A stretch of DNA of 33,272 bases from Bacillus sp. AFS029637. GTDB lineage: Bacteria; Bacillota; Bacilli; Bacillales; Bacillaceae_G. The DNA is taken from NCBI RefSeq assembly GCF_002584985.1, contig NZ_NUPZ01000023.1, positions 334,306 to 367,577 on the forward strand, written 5' to 3'. The notes beneath the pieces are model-generated. The model worked only from the letters and a program-made list of their open reading frames with translations. It did no database searches and was not told where the DNA came from. Below are positions 16,358 to 24,869 of the stretch, in pieces (the first letter of the stretch is position 1; every line of letters begins with the position of its first letter). The translations under genes and the position numbers were made by a program.

Positions 16358-17659
16358 ATGCAAACATCTATGGAACCAACGAAAGAGTTAAACGGTTCAA
16401 AGCATAGGAAAATGGCGACCATGTTATCGATCATTCCAGGTATCGGTCAGCTATATAATAAACAATATGTAAAAGGTCTTATTTTTTTAGTATTAACAGG
16501 TTCATTTATTGTAGCATTTGCTGATTTGTTAAATATAGGATTATGGGGAATTGTAACGCTTGGTACAGAAGTTCCGCGTGACCATTCGGTCTTTCTATTA
16601 GTAGAAGGGATTTTGGCACTTATCGTCATCGTATTCGGACTAGGAATATATGCATTTAACTTATATGATGCATACCAAAATGGGAAGAAACGTGATATAG
16701 GAACACCATTAAACTCTGTAAAAGAGCAATATCGAAACTTATTAGATCAAGGTTTCCCATATTTAATGGTTTCACCAGGCTTTCTATTACTTATTTTTGT
16801 TGTTGTATTTCCAATCATTTTTGTTATCTTAATTGGATTTACGAATTATGATTTATACCACTCTCCTCCAGCTAAATTAGTAGATTGGGTTGGCTTTAAA
16901 AACTTTATTGATATTTTCACATTACCAATGTGGAGAGATACATTTATAAGTGTATTTTCTTGGACTGTCATTTGGACGTTCGTTGCAACAACGTTACAAG
17001 TTTCCCTTGGTATTTTCTTAGCGATTATCGTAAATCAGCCCGGTATCAAAGGTAAAGCAATTATTCGAACAATCTTTATTCTACCGTGGGCTGTTCCGGC
17101 ATTCGTATCTATTCTTGTATTTGCTGGTATGTTTAATGAAACTTTTGGAGCGATTAACAATCAAGTATTAGCTTTATTCGGAATTGAAAAAATTGCTTGG
17201 ATGACAGATCCGTTTTGGGCGAAGGTTGCTTTAATTATGATCCAAACGTGGCTTGGATTCCCGTTCGTCTTTGCAATGACGACAGGTATATTGCAATCGA
17301 TTCCAGGAGAATTATATGAAGCGGCTACAGTAGATGGAGCAACTGCTTGGCAACAGTTCCGCAAAATTACATTGCCACTTGTTTTATATGCAACAGCGCC
17401 AATATTAATTACGCAATATACGTTTAACTTTAATAATTTTAGTATTATTTATCTATTTAATGCTGGGGGACCTGCCGTATCTGGACAAAATGCAGGTGGA
17501 ACAGATATTTTAATTTCATGGATTTATAAGTTAACGATGACTTCGGCTCAGTACGGAAAAGCAGCAGCGCTTACAATGATTTTATCGTTAATCGTTATTA
17601 CAGTCGCGTTATGGCAATTTAAGAGAACAAAATCATTCCAAGAAGAGGATATGATGTAA
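16358..17659 (+). CDS. mdxF: Maltodextrin ABC importer permease MdxF
   Basis: Inner subunit of the importer. It has 433 residues, like B. subtilis MdxF, which is longer than typical sugar permeases. An N-terminal extension with two to three extra spans (SIIPGIGQLYNKQYVKGLIF, then 68-95) precedes the six-span core from about residue 140. The EAA loop that docks the ATPase is at about 325-345 (ELYEAATVDGATAWQQFRKI). The ribosome binding site is AAAAAGGGGGAAGG; a second ATG four codons later is possible. The gene ends TAA directly before the ATG of mdxG, so the two permeases are coupled. The partner ATPase is presumably MsmX. Confidence 0.94.
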   Translation: MQTSMEPTKELNGSKHRKMATMLSIIPGIGQLYNKQYVKGLIFLVLTGSFIVAFADLLNIGLWGIVTLGTEVPRDHSVFLLVEGILALIVIVFGLGIYAFNLYDAYQNGKKRDIGTPLNSVKEQYRNLLDQGFPYLMVSPGFLLLIFVVVFPIIFVILIGFTNYDLYHSPPAKLVDWVGFKNFIDIFTLPMWRDTFISVFSWTVIWTFVATTLQVSLGIFLAIIVNQPGIKGKAIIRTIFILPWAVPAFVSILVFAGMFNETFGAINNQVLALFGIEKIAWMTDPFWAKVALIMIQTWLGFPFVFAMTTGILQSIPGELYEAATVDGATAWQQFRKITLPLVLYATAPILITQYTFNFNNFSIIYLFNAGGPAVSGQNAGGTDILISWIYKLTMTSAQYGKAAALTMILSLIVITVALWQFKRTKSFQEEDMM

Positions 17660-18502
17660 ATGAATATTAAACGACAAAAGATGTTACGTCTATCATTAAG
17701 TTATTTAGTTATCTTCATAATGTGTGCGATTATTTTCTATCCATTATTATGGATCATTGGCTCATCGTTTAATCCAGGAGATAGTTTGTCTGGTTCTAGT
17801 ATTATTCCGAAAAATGCCACATTAGATCATTATCGCAAGCTACTTGATTCCGATTCAAGTAATTACTTACTTTGGTATAAAAATACTTTAAAAGTTAGCG
17901 TAATGACAATGATTTTTTCTGTGTTAGCCATTAGCTTTACTGCTTATGCATTTTCGAGATATCGTTTTGTTGGAAGGAAGAATGGTTTATTAACATTTTT
18001 AATTCTCCAAATGATCCCGAATTTTGCAGCGTTAATCGCGCTATATATATTAGCGCAGTTAACTGGATTAATTGATACACATCTTGCATTAATTTTAATT
18101 TATGTGGGTGGAGCAATTCCGATGAATACATGGCTTATGAAAGGGTATTTTGATACGATTCCGAAAGAGTTGGATGAATCAGCTCGAATGGATGGAGCGG
18201 GGCATTTTCGTATATTTTGGCAAATTATTATGCCGCTTGCAAAACCAATTGTAGCGGTTGTAGCGTTATTCACTTTCATTGGTCCATTTACAGATTTTAT
18301 TTTAGCAAGTGTTATTTTACGCACACCAGAAAATTATACTTTAGCAGTTGGATTATATGAAATGGTAGCGAAAAAGTTTGGTAACGAATTTACAACATTT
18401 GCAGCTGGATCAGTATTAATTGCAATTCCGATTTCTATTTTATTCTTATCCCTGCAAAAATATTTTGTTTCTGGTTTAACAGCTGGAGGTACGAAAGGAT
18501 GA
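17660..18502 (+). CDS. mdxG: Maltodextrin ABC importer permease MdxG
   Basis: Second permease subunit, 280 residues, with six membrane spans. The conserved EAA loop is in the C-terminal half (PKELDESARMDGAGHFRIFW followed by QIIMPLAKP). It starts immediately after the mdxF stop with no gap, and no separate Shine-Dalgarno stands out apart from GAAGAGGA inside the end of mdxF. Translation therefore probably depends on coupling, which would keep the two subunits at 1:1. The terminal FVSGLTAGGTKG is the usual ending of MalG-type permeases. It is the last structural gene before two hairpins and malR. Confidence 0.94.
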   Translation: MNIKRQKMLRLSLSYLVIFIMCAIIFYPLLWIIGSSFNPGDSLSGSSIIPKNATLDHYRKLLDSDSSNYLLWYKNTLKVSVMTMIFSVLAISFTAYAFSRYRFVGRKNGLLTFLILQMIPNFAALIALYILAQLTGLIDTHLALILIYVGGAIPMNTWLMKGYFDTIPKELDESARMDGAGHFRIFWQIIMPLAKPIVAVVALFTFIGPFTDFILASVILRTPENYTLAVGLYEMVAKKFGNEFTTFAAGSVLIAIPISILFLSLQKYFVSGLTAGGTKG

Positions 18503-18570
18503 AAATGGGGCATTACGTCCCATTTCTCTTTTCATCTCCCTATAAAAAGTTGTAGGGAGATGAAAAGAGA
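18503..18570 (+). terminator. Tandem hairpins after mdxG, one with an 18-bp stem
   Basis: AAATGGG/CCCATTT (18503-18525) is followed by an 18-bp perfect stem (TCTCTTTTCATCTCCCTA at 18525-18542 with its complement at 18553-18570, 10-nt loop). Only TTT follows, so it may be a weak terminator or an mRNA-end stabiliser that allows some readthrough into malR. Confidence 0.65.
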
Positions 18571-18571
18571 T

Positions 18572-18600
18572 TTGACATCCCATGTGAAAAGAAGTGCAAT
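18572..18600 (+). promoter_or_regulatory. Candidate malR promoter
   Basis: TTGACA (18572-18577), a 17-bp spacer and TGCAAT (18595-18600). The -35 directly abuts the 18-bp hairpin. No CAAACGTTT-type operator is visible between here and malR, so MalR seems not to control itself through this site. Confidence 0.5.
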
Positions 18601-18784
18601 AAATAGTATATTATAGTATAGGAAAAAAGAGCTATATCCCTTACAATACATGAAGAGGGAGAATATGATAAGTTTTGAAAGATAGAATAAATAAATGAAA
18701 GTATATGACTTCTCCTATTACTTGCAACAAGTGCAAGATAAAAATATATGAAATATGACAGAGAAGTGAAAGGAGGGGATTTTT

Positions 18785-19807
18785 ATGACAGTTACAATTA
18801 AAGATGTGGCGAAGAAGGCGAACGTAGCACCATCGACGGTTTCCCGTGTAATTGCTGATAATCCAAGTATAAGTGAAAAAACAAAGCGCCGTGTTCGGAA
18901 AGTGATGAGTGAACTAGGGTATCATCCCAATTTAAATGCAAGAAATCTTGCGAACCAAACGACGAAAACGCTTGGTCTTGTTATGCCGAGTTCGGCAAGT
19001 AAAGCTTTTCAAAATCCATTTTTCCCGGAAGTTATAAGAGGGATAAGTTCATTTGCACATATGGAAGGGTATGCGCTTTATATGTCGACAGGTGAAACGG
19101 AAGAAGAAATTTTTAACGGTGTTGTAAAGATGGTACAAGGGCGCCAAATTGGTGGTATTGTTCTTCTATATTCAAGAGAGAACGACCGGATTATTCAATA
19201 TTTGCATAACCAAAACTTCCCGTTTGTTTTAATTGGAAAACCATATGATCGAAAAGATGAAATTACATATGTAGATAATGACAATTATACAGCTGCAAGA
19301 GAAGTGGCAGAATATTTAATTTCATTAGGGCATAAGCAAATCGCGTTCATTGGTGGTGGCTCAGACTTACTTGTAACGAGAGAGCGTTTAGCGGGTATGA
19401 GCGATGCTTTAAAGTTGGCAGACATTGTATTACCGAAAGAGTATATTTTACACTTTGATTTCTCGAGGGAAAGTGGTCAACAAGCAGTCGAGGAATTAAT
19501 GGGACTGAAACAACCGCCGACGGCAATTATGGCGACAGACGATTTAATTGGATTAGGTGTGTTAAGTGCTCTTTCTAAAAAAGGATTTGTTGTACCGAAA
19601 GACGTTTCGATTGTAAGCTTTAATAATGCTTTATTATCAGAAATTGCGAGTCCGCCACTTTCGACAGTTGATGTGAATATATATCAGCTAGGATATGAAG
19701 CTGCAAAAGCTTTAGTGGATAAAGTAGAGAATGCTGAGTCAACTGCAAAATGTATTATTATTCCGCATAAATTACTGAAGCGTCAAACTTGCGATCATTA
19801 TGCATAA
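18785..19807 (+). CDS. malR: LacI family regulator of maltose/maltodextrin genes, MalR
   Basis: A 340-residue cytoplasmic repressor. The LacI-type helix-turn-helix is at residues 4-24 (TIKDVAKKANVAPSTVSRVI), with the hinge helix (NLNARNLANQTTKTLG) near 55-70. The periplasmic-binding-protein-like effector domain covers about 60-335 (GLVMPSS, FPFVLIGKPYD, YVDNDN, HKQIAFIGG, PTAIMATDD). The ribosome binding site is AAAGGAGGGG. It lies downstream of mdxEFG in the same direction, and its binding partners are most likely the CG-centred operators at 10978-11170 and 14913-14981. LacI proteins of this type respond to maltose or maltodextrin; the exact ligand is not visible in sequence. Confidence 0.92.
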   Translation: MTVTIKDVAKKANVAPSTVSRVIADNPSISEKTKRRVRKVMSELGYHPNLNARNLANQTTKTLGLVMPSSASKAFQNPFFPEVIRGISSFAHMEGYALYMSTGETEEEIFNGVVKMVQGRQIGGIVLLYSRENDRIIQYLHNQNFPFVLIGKPYDRKDEITYVDNDNYTAAREVAEYLISLGHKQIAFIGGGSDLLVTRERLAGMSDALKLADIVLPKEYILHFDFSRESGQQAVEELMGLKQPPTAIMATDDLIGLGVLSALSKKGFVVPKDVSIVSFNNALLSEIASPPLSTVDVNIYQLGYEAAKALVDKVENAESTAKCIIIPHKLLKRQTCDHYA

Positions 19808-19860
19808 AGTGAAACTTTAATCAGTGGGAGATTTACTGCCCGCAAATAGCGAGATAAAAA
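19806..19860 (+). repeat. Dispersed intergenic repeat, copy B
   Basis: Begins at the malR stop: GTGAAACTTTAATCAGTGGG, then ATTTACTGCCCGCAAATAGCG and GATAAAA. It shares the first 20 bases exactly with copy A, and runs directly into the downstream terminator stem. Confidence 0.6.
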
Positions 19861-19888
19861 AGCTAAGAGGTAAACTCTTAGCTTTTTT
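19856..19888. terminator. Bidirectional terminator between malR and patA
   Basis: AAAAAAGCTAAGAG, loop GTAAA, CTCTTAGCTTTTTT: a 14-bp perfect stem with a T run on either strand. Confidence 0.92.
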
Positions 19889-21035
19889 GTTTTAGAAAGG
19901 CTTCTAATCGATCGCAGCCTTCTTTTAAAGTTTCGATACTATATGCATAGGACAAACGAAGGTAGCCTTCGCCATATTCAGAAAATGCTGTTCCAGGAAC
20001 GACGGCTAGTCCAGCTTCTTTTACAAGATCAAGTGCAAAATCAAATGATGAAGATGTTAGATGGCCAACATAGGGGAATAAGTAAAATGCACCTGTTGGC
20101 TTTTCGACCTTTAATCCCATTTGAATGAGTCTATTATAAACGTAATCACGGCGTTTTTTGTATTGATGGCGCATCATCTTTGGCGCGTCTTTAGCAGCTG
20201 TTAATGCTTCAATTGCTGCATATTGTGCGATTGAAGTAGCGCACGTTACATTGTATTGATGAACTTTCAAAATGTGCCCAGCTAAATAACTTGGCGCGAA
20301 TAAAAGGCCGATGCGCCAGCCGGTCATAGAATGGGATTTTGATAAACCGTTAATAACAATAGCTTTCTCACGCATTTCTGGGAAATGGGCAATTGATGTA
20401 TGCTTTTGCCCATATACAAGCTCGCTATAAATTTCATCAGAAAGGACGAAAATATTTTTATCTTTTAAAACATCTACAATATCTTGTAGTTCTTCTTTTG
20501 ATAAAGTTACACCAGTCGGGTTAGAAGGATATGGCAAAACAACACATCTTGTTTTTTCTGTAATCGCATTTTCTAGCGCTTCGGCTGTTAAACGGAATCC
20601 AGTTTCACGAACATCTATAAAAATAGGCGTTGCACCGCATAATCGAATAATCGGCTCGTATCCTGGATAAATAGGGGCAGGTAAAATGACTTCCGTCCCT
20701 GGTTCTAAAATTGTTCGGAATGCAACATCAATTGCTTCACTAGCACCGATTGTAACGATGGTTTCGTTTTCAGGTGAATAATGTAAATCATAGTTATCTT
20801 TTATGAAGTTACAAGCCGCCTTGCGTAATTCTAGTAACCCAGCGTTATGTGTATAGCTTGTATAATTTTCTGTAATCGCCCGTTTTGCCGCTTCCTTTAC
20901 GAGGGAAGGTGTCGGAAAATCAGGTTGTCCAATTGTTAAAGAGATAAGATTATCATAGTTTTGAATCAGATTAGAGAATTGACGGATCCCAGAAATTTGG
21001 ATGTCCTTTACTCTAGGATTAATGAATTGTTCCAT
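19878..21035 (-). CDS. patA: Class I/II PLP aminotransferase, PatA
   Basis: Probable N-acetyl-L,L-diaminopimelate aminotransferase of the lysine/peptidoglycan precursor pathway, as for B. subtilis PatA. It has 385 residues and a fold type I aminotransferase layout: GQPDFPTP at 36-43, GASEAIDVAF at 97-106, NPTG at 172-175, SDEIYSELVY at 199-208 and the PLP lysine Lys233 in GLSKSHSMTGWRIG. The arginine that binds the substrate carboxylate is in LRLSYA near the C-terminus. It starts with an ATG after AAAGGGAG. It appears monocistronic. The family also contains general aromatic and aspartate aminotransferases, so the substrate is a family-level inference. Confidence 0.88.
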   Translation of the reverse strand: MEQFINPRVKDIQISGIRQFSNLIQNYDNLISLTIGQPDFPTPSLVKEAAKRAITENYTSYTHNAGLLELRKAACNFIKDNYDLHYSPENETIVTIGASEAIDVAFRTILEPGTEVILPAPIYPGYEPIIRLCGATPIFIDVRETGFRLTAEALENAITEKTRCVVLPYPSNPTGVTLSKEELQDIVDVLKDKNIFVLSDEIYSELVYGQKHTSIAHFPEMREKAIVINGLSKSHSMTGWRIGLLFAPSYLAGHILKVHQYNVTCATSIAQYAAIEALTAAKDAPKMMRHQYKKRRDYVYNRLIQMGLKVEKPTGAFYLFPYVGHLTSSSFDFALDLVKEAGLAVVPGTAFSEYGEGYLRLSYAYSIETLKEGCDRLEAFLKQKS

Positions 21036-21130
21036 TGTATCTCCCTTTCTTCCGTTTGAAAATTAAGTTCATTTTAACATATTTTCTAGGATTCCGCTTC
21101 GTATATGTTATTTAGAAAGAGAGAGCAGAA

Positions 21131-21155
21131 AAAAAGCCGCTGTAAGCGACTTTTT
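21131..21155 (-). terminator. Terminator of the 66-residue gene
   Basis: On the minus strand AAAAAGTCGCT, a 3-nt loop and AGCGGCTTTTT, followed by more T: an 11-bp stem with one G-T pair. Confidence 0.82.
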
Positions 21156-21354
21156 AATATCCGTATTCCCAATCTATTTCATCTTCATTCCAAAGTACAG
21201 AGGATACTTTGCCAAGGTGAACAACGGATTCGTTCACAGCACATGTGCAATTTTCATCTCCTGCTTTATGCTGTAACTCTTCATATACTGATTTTTCAAC
21301 ATTTTCTAGAACAACCAAATTTTCTTCTTTTAAAACAAGTGTAGTACCCGCCAT
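21154..21354 (-). CDS. Small acidic protein of unknown function
   Basis: A 66-residue soluble acidic protein (MAGTTLVLKEENLVVLENVE, then EELQHKAGDENCTCAVNES and a C-terminal WNEDEIDWEYGY). One CxC pair is present. There is no signal peptide or membrane span. The gene has a good GGAGGAAG ribosome binding site eight to nine bases from its ATG and a proper terminator, so it is expressed as its own unit. It lies between patA and the sensor kinase, divergent from the latter. I recognise no family. The tryptophan- and acid-rich tail could be an interaction surface. Confidence 0.75.
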   Translation of the reverse strand: MAGTTLVLKEENLVVLENVEKSVYEELQHKAGDENCTCAVNESVVHLGKVSSVLWNEDEIDWEYGY

Positions 21355-21517
21355 ATTTATCTTCCTCCTACTAAAGTAATGATCACTTATTTGTAAACAT
21401 AGATAGTATGGATTATATGCTGTATTTTGCTATAGTTGTCCGTATCGTGAAGTGTTTTTATATTTTCTTTGTAATCCGTATTCATTGTATACTGCCCGAA
21501 GGAAATTTGGTACAGGG

Positions 21518-21586
21518 TTTACAATCATTTCGAAAATCTGTAACAATTATTATGGGGTGTTAACAAAGAATTAACAAATATGTTAA
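21518..21586 (+). promoter_or_regulatory. Phased TTAACA repeats upstream of the sensor kinase
   Basis: TTAACA occurs at 21560-21565 and 21571-21576, exactly 11 bp apart, with related TTTACA (21518) and GTAACA (21540) about two turns upstream. TTAACA at 21571 also forms a palindrome with TGTTAA at 21581-21586. Direct TTAACA repeats at 11-bp spacing are the signature of PhoP boxes in Bacillus; control by PhoP is only an inference. The rest of the 310-base gap (21355-21664) shows nothing else I can name. Confidence 0.45.
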
Positions 21587-21664
21587 GAAAAATCAAAATT
21601 TTAAAACAAATACACTTATAAAATGATATAATCATATCAAAATACATATAGGGGATGAGAGGCT

Positions 21665-22939
21665 ATGGAGCTTATCCGTGATTTAATGATCCAAATTGCC
21701 ATCATTATATTACCGCTATTTTTATATGAAGCCATTCGTTTAAATCGTTATCAAGAAATGCCTCCGAAGCCGAACCGCTACTTTATTATGTTTTTATCTA
21801 GCGTTACACTCGTTCTTTCCATGACATACTCTATTTGTTTTGGCAACGTTTGCGGGTATAACTTTCACCCAATTCCAATTGTTAGTGGTTTTTTATATGG
21901 TGGGATTGTTGGTTTAATTCCAGCCATTATTTTTGTTGCGTATGAATGGGTGCTAAAGGGAATGAATATTCTTCCAGTCGTAGAAGTCATGTTTCTATTG
22001 ATAGTGCCATTATTCTTATCCAAGAAATGGTCTCTTTTTTCAAGAGATAAGAAGCTGATTTTAGCATTTATGATTTCATCATTTTACGTACTTGTATCTT
22101 TAATGTTTGGTATGGTGAATGTACTATTAGAAACAGGATTTACACCTTATGTTTCTCAACTATATAACGGGTTTATATTTGCTTCGCTTATTATGGTTAT
22201 GACTATGGTATTTCAAGTGTACTTAACGGAATATTTAAATGAAAACGCATTATTACGTACGGAAATGCAAAAATCGGAAAAACTTAATATTGTCAGTGAG
22301 CTAGCAGCAAGTGTTGCACATGAAGTTCGAAATCCCCTTACTGTTGTTCGTGGGTTTATCCAATTGCTAGAAGGTACGGAGGATGTGAAGAATAAAGATT
22401 ATATGCGTCTCGTATTAGCTGAATTGGACCGGGCAGAGCAAATTATTTCAGATTATTTGAATTTAGCAAGGCCGCAAATTGAGAAAAAAGAACACATTTG
22501 TTTATCGGCACAATTAATAGAAATGACCACTCTTATGTCATCATTTGCAGCGATGCAAGGTGTATATTTGCAAGTTGAGATTTCTGAGAGTCTTTATACG
22601 ATCGGTGATAAGACAAAATTGAAACAAGCTATTATGAATGTTGTTAAAAATGGTATTGAAGCAATTCAAGGAAATAAGGGATATTTAAAGGTAACGGCTA
22701 TTCAAAAAGATGAAACAATTGTCATAAGAGTTAAAGATAGTGGTGTTGGAATGACAAAAGAACAGTTAGCAAGACTTGGGCAACCATATTATTCTTTAAA
22801 AGAAAAAGGGACAGGGTTAGGACTTATGGTAACATTTAGTATTTTACAAGCGCATAATGGTACACTGGAATATAAAAGCGAAAGTGGAAAAGGGACTGAA
22901 GCGCTTATTATATTGCCAGCTGTAAGAAATAAGGAATAA
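21665..22939 (+). CDS. KinB-like sensor histidine kinase
   Basis: Membrane histidine kinase of 424 residues. Residues 1-190 contain about six spans in the arrangement of the 5TM/LytS-type sensor module (VSGFLYGGIVGLIPAIIFVAYE at its centre). The HisKA domain carries the phosphorylated His219 in SVAHEVRNPLTVVRGFIQLL. The HATPase domain has NVVKNGIEAI (N box), VKDSGVGM (G1) and KGTGLGL (G2). Layout and length resemble B. subtilis KinB, which feeds the sporulation phosphorelay, so an orphan phosphorelay kinase is likely; no response regulator gene is adjacent. The ATG follows GGGGATGAGAGGCT. Phased TTAACA motifs lie upstream. The activating signal is unknown. Confidence 0.88.
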   Translation: MELIRDLMIQIAIIILPLFLYEAIRLNRYQEMPPKPNRYFIMFLSSVTLVLSMTYSICFGNVCGYNFHPIPIVSGFLYGGIVGLIPAIIFVAYEWVLKGMNILPVVEVMFLLIVPLFLSKKWSLFSRDKKLILAFMISSFYVLVSLMFGMVNVLLETGFTPYVSQLYNGFIFASLIMVMTMVFQVYLTEYLNENALLRTEMQKSEKLNIVSELAASVAHEVRNPLTVVRGFIQLLEGTEDVKNKDYMRLVLAELDRAEQIISDYLNLARPQIEKKEHICLSAQLIEMTTLMSSFAAMQGVYLQVEISESLYTIGDKTKLKQAIMNVVKNGIEAIQGNKGYLKVTAIQKDETIVIRVKDSGVGMTKEQLARLGQPYYSLKEKGTGLGLMVTFSILQAHNGTLEYKSESGKGTEALIILPAVRNKE

Positions 22940-22970
22940 AAGTTACCGATGGAAGGTAACTTTTTATTTT
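22938..22970. terminator. Terminator of the sensor kinase gene
   Basis: AAAAGTTACC (22938-22947), a 7-nt loop, and GGTAACTTTT (22955-22964), then TATTTT. Confidence 0.85.
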
Positions 22971-22982
22971 ATATAGGAAATT

Positions 22983-23732
22983 TTATTCGTTTGTTTTTTC
23001 TTGTTTTGTTCGGCCAAATAAACTTCTAAATGATTGAAAGAAACTTTGTTCTTTTGATGCGGCGACTAATCTTTTTGTTTCTTGAATTTCACGAATAACT
23101 TGCATAAGTTGTGCATCACGACTGCTGTCTTTATTATAAATTTGATTTACTAGTTTGTTCATTTTTTCTTCTTGTTTGGATTCTCGTTTATACATATGAT
23201 TCATTAATAAGTCCATCTTTTCTTTTTGGAGTTCATCTGTTTGAGCGGCATGATCAACTAATTCTTGTAACATTTTTTCTTGAGAACCTTCTTTTACATA
23301 AACTTGTTGCATTAATTCATCTAACTTTTCATCTTTCAAACGATTTTGTGTAATAAGGGTAGAATTTTGATGAATAATTGCTTCATTTAATTGAGCGAGC
23401 ATTTCTAGTTTTAACATGAATTCTTCAAAGTTACGCCCATCCTCTTTTTCTTTTGGTTGCACTTCTTGTTTCTCTTGAATAACAGGCACAGGTGGAGCAT
23501 CTTTTTCTTTTAAAATAATAGGTATTGTTTCTGAAATATCTTCTTGTAATGTAGCAGCTCTTTCATGTATAGATTTCAATAGTTTTAAATCATCCAATTT
23601 ATAAATACGAGCATCAGCAGTTTTTGAAATGATATAACCGTGTTCCTCTAATAGTTGGCTATATTTTCGAACTATATGTTTTGGGATGCCTGTTTTATTT
23701 GTAACATCTTTCGTTTTATAGGTAGCTTCCAT
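22983..23732 (-). CDS. MerR-type HTH protein with coiled-coil repeats (DUF3967-like)
   Basis: A 249-residue protein. It has an N-terminal MerR-like winged helix (about 3-60: YKTKDVTNKTGIPKHIVRKY, DARIYKLDDLKLL), a charged proline-rich linker (75-100), then a long alpha-helical region. Residues 136-154, 172-191 and 190-209 are three variants of one unit, roughly KxDxLMxxxYxKExxQEEK. The end (RDAQLMQVIREIQETKRLVA) resembles the DUF3967 domain found with HTH domains in the B. cereus group. The overall plan recalls RacA-like DNA-anchoring proteins. It binds DNA, probably as a multimer through the coil; whether it is a regulator or a chromosome-organising protein is open. The ribosome binding site is GGGGAGGAAATATC. 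Confidence 0.82.
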   Translation of the reverse strand: MEATYKTKDVTNKTGIPKHIVRKYSQLLEEHGYIISKTADARIYKLDDLKLLKSIHERAATLQEDISETIPIILKEKDAPPVPVIQEKQEVQPKEKEDGRNFEEFMLKLEMLAQLNEAIIHQNSTLITQNRLKDEKLDELMQQVYVKEGSQEKMLQELVDHAAQTDELQKEKMDLLMNHMYKRESKQEEKMNKLVNQIYNKDSSRDAQLMQVIREIQETKRLVAASKEQSFFQSFRSLFGRTKQEKTNE

Positions 23733-23968
23733 GATATTTCCTCCCCAAAAAGTATCGTATATATCATTTCAATCTTTTATGAGGACTTCCTTTGAAAAAG
23801 AATGTCGGAAGGTTATTAGTTTTCTACAGCATTAGTGAAAAGATGAAGAAAAATGAGAGTTTTTGGCGGAATGGCGAAGAAGAGCGAAAATAATGTCTGA
23901 AAACATATACAGGAGAAGTTTGTTATAATAACTGAGGAAAAGAAACTGGTAGGAACATGGAGGTATAC

Positions 23969-24403
23969 ATGAAGCAATTAAAAGGTATTATCATTTCAAT
24001 TATTGCAATTTTATCTATTTTAGTAGCGATTTATGAAGTACTTGTGCCAGAGGAAACAAGTGTAAAAAAAACGAATACGTATGATCAAGTGCTAGAATTT
24101 CCGAAAGAACGTTATCCCGAAACGGGGAAACATATTACGAATGCTATAAAAGAAGGACATTCAGAAGTTTGTACAATCGACCGCGGTGGTGCTGCGGATA
24201 GAAGAAAACTGTCGTTAGCTCCATATCCATCAAAAAAAGGGTATGATCGCGATGAATGGCCAATGGCGATGTGTAAAGAGGGAGGAAAAGGAGCACATAT
24301 TGAATATATAAGTCCAGCAGATAACCGCGGAGCAGGTTCTTGGGTAGGGAATAAGTTAGATAAATATCCAGATGGTACGCGTGTGAAGTTTGACGTAAAG
24401 TAG
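23969..24403 (+). CDS. nucA: DNA-entry nuclease, NucA/NucB family
   Basis: Membrane-anchored DNase of 144 residues. A single N-terminal hydrophobic segment (about 5-24, [20 protein letters not shown]) is followed by the extracellular NucA/NucB domain. That domain holds [29 protein letters not shown] and [16 protein letters not shown], including the conserved catalytic Asp-Glu region and two cysteines. In B. subtilis NucA cleaves bound DNA during transformation, while NucB is released at sporulation; the adjacent inhibitor gene comJ favours NucA. I start at the ATG at 23969, which has GGAGG five bases upstream. An ATG four codons earlier overlaps that ribosome binding site. It probably forms an operon with comJ, 36 bases downstream. 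Confidence 0.88.
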   Translation: MKQLKGIIISIIAILSILVAIYEVLVPEETSVKKTNTYDQVLEFPKERYPETGKHITNAIKEGHSEVCTIDRGGAADRRKLSLAPYPSKKGYDRDEWPMAMCKEGGKGAHIEYISPADNRGAGSWVGNKLDKYPDGTRVKFDVK

Positions 24404-24439
24404 TAGTTGTATATTTCATAATGAATCAGGAGGGGAACG

Positions 24440-24829
24440 ATGGAGTTAACAATTTCTTATTCGCAATTAATGTTGATGAACTATGACGGTGATCAGCCTT
24501 ACGTTGACTGGACGGGTGAAGATTTTGAAAGAGGTTATGCGAAGGCGGATGGAACTGTTATTTTTGAAGCACTCTCTGACTATACTTGTGAAGTAAAAGT
24601 GACCCCAGGGAAACATATTGAGAAAGAAGAAGTGATTAGAACGATTGCAGTTCCTTTTACAGTTGAAAATGAATGTGTTGTTGTAACGAGTATTCTTTCA
24701 AATAAATTTCAAATTCCTATTCCAAATGGCGAGTATACAGTCGTATTACAGGCAATTCCTCTTGAAGAGCCAACGGATGATGAATTATATAAAATACAAT
24801 ACGAATTCTTTTTTGAAAGTGAAGAATAA
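24440..24829 (+). CDS. comJ: Nuclease inhibitor ComJ
   Basis: Cytoplasmic protein of 129 residues resembling B. subtilis ComJ/Nin, which binds and inhibits the competence nuclease NucA. Shared features are the opening LTISYSQLMLM, the VDWTGEDFERGYAKADGTVIFEA region, and a beta-rich second half (VPFTVENECVVVTSILSNKF, IPNGEYTVVLQAIP). It is acidic and has no signal peptide. The ribosome binding site AGGAGGGG lies five bases before the ATG. Its position directly after nucA in the same direction makes a nuclease/inhibitor pair, the known operon order. How an intracellular inhibitor is balanced against a membrane-exposed nuclease cannot be read here. Confidence 0.85.
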   Translation: MELTISYSQLMLMNYDGDQPYVDWTGEDFERGYAKADGTVIFEALSDYTCEVKVTPGKHIEKEEVIRTIAVPFTVENECVVVTSILSNKFQIPIPNGEYTVVLQAIPLEEPTDDELYKIQYEFFFESEE

Positions 24830-24869
24830 AAAAATGGGCTATCCTGAGAAAAGGATAACCCATTTTTTT
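24828..24869. terminator. Bidirectional terminator between comJ and metE
   Basis: AAAAAATGGG and TATCC pair with GGATA and CCCATTTTTT around one C/A mismatch and an 8-nt loop. T runs on either side serve both converging genes. Confidence 0.9.
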
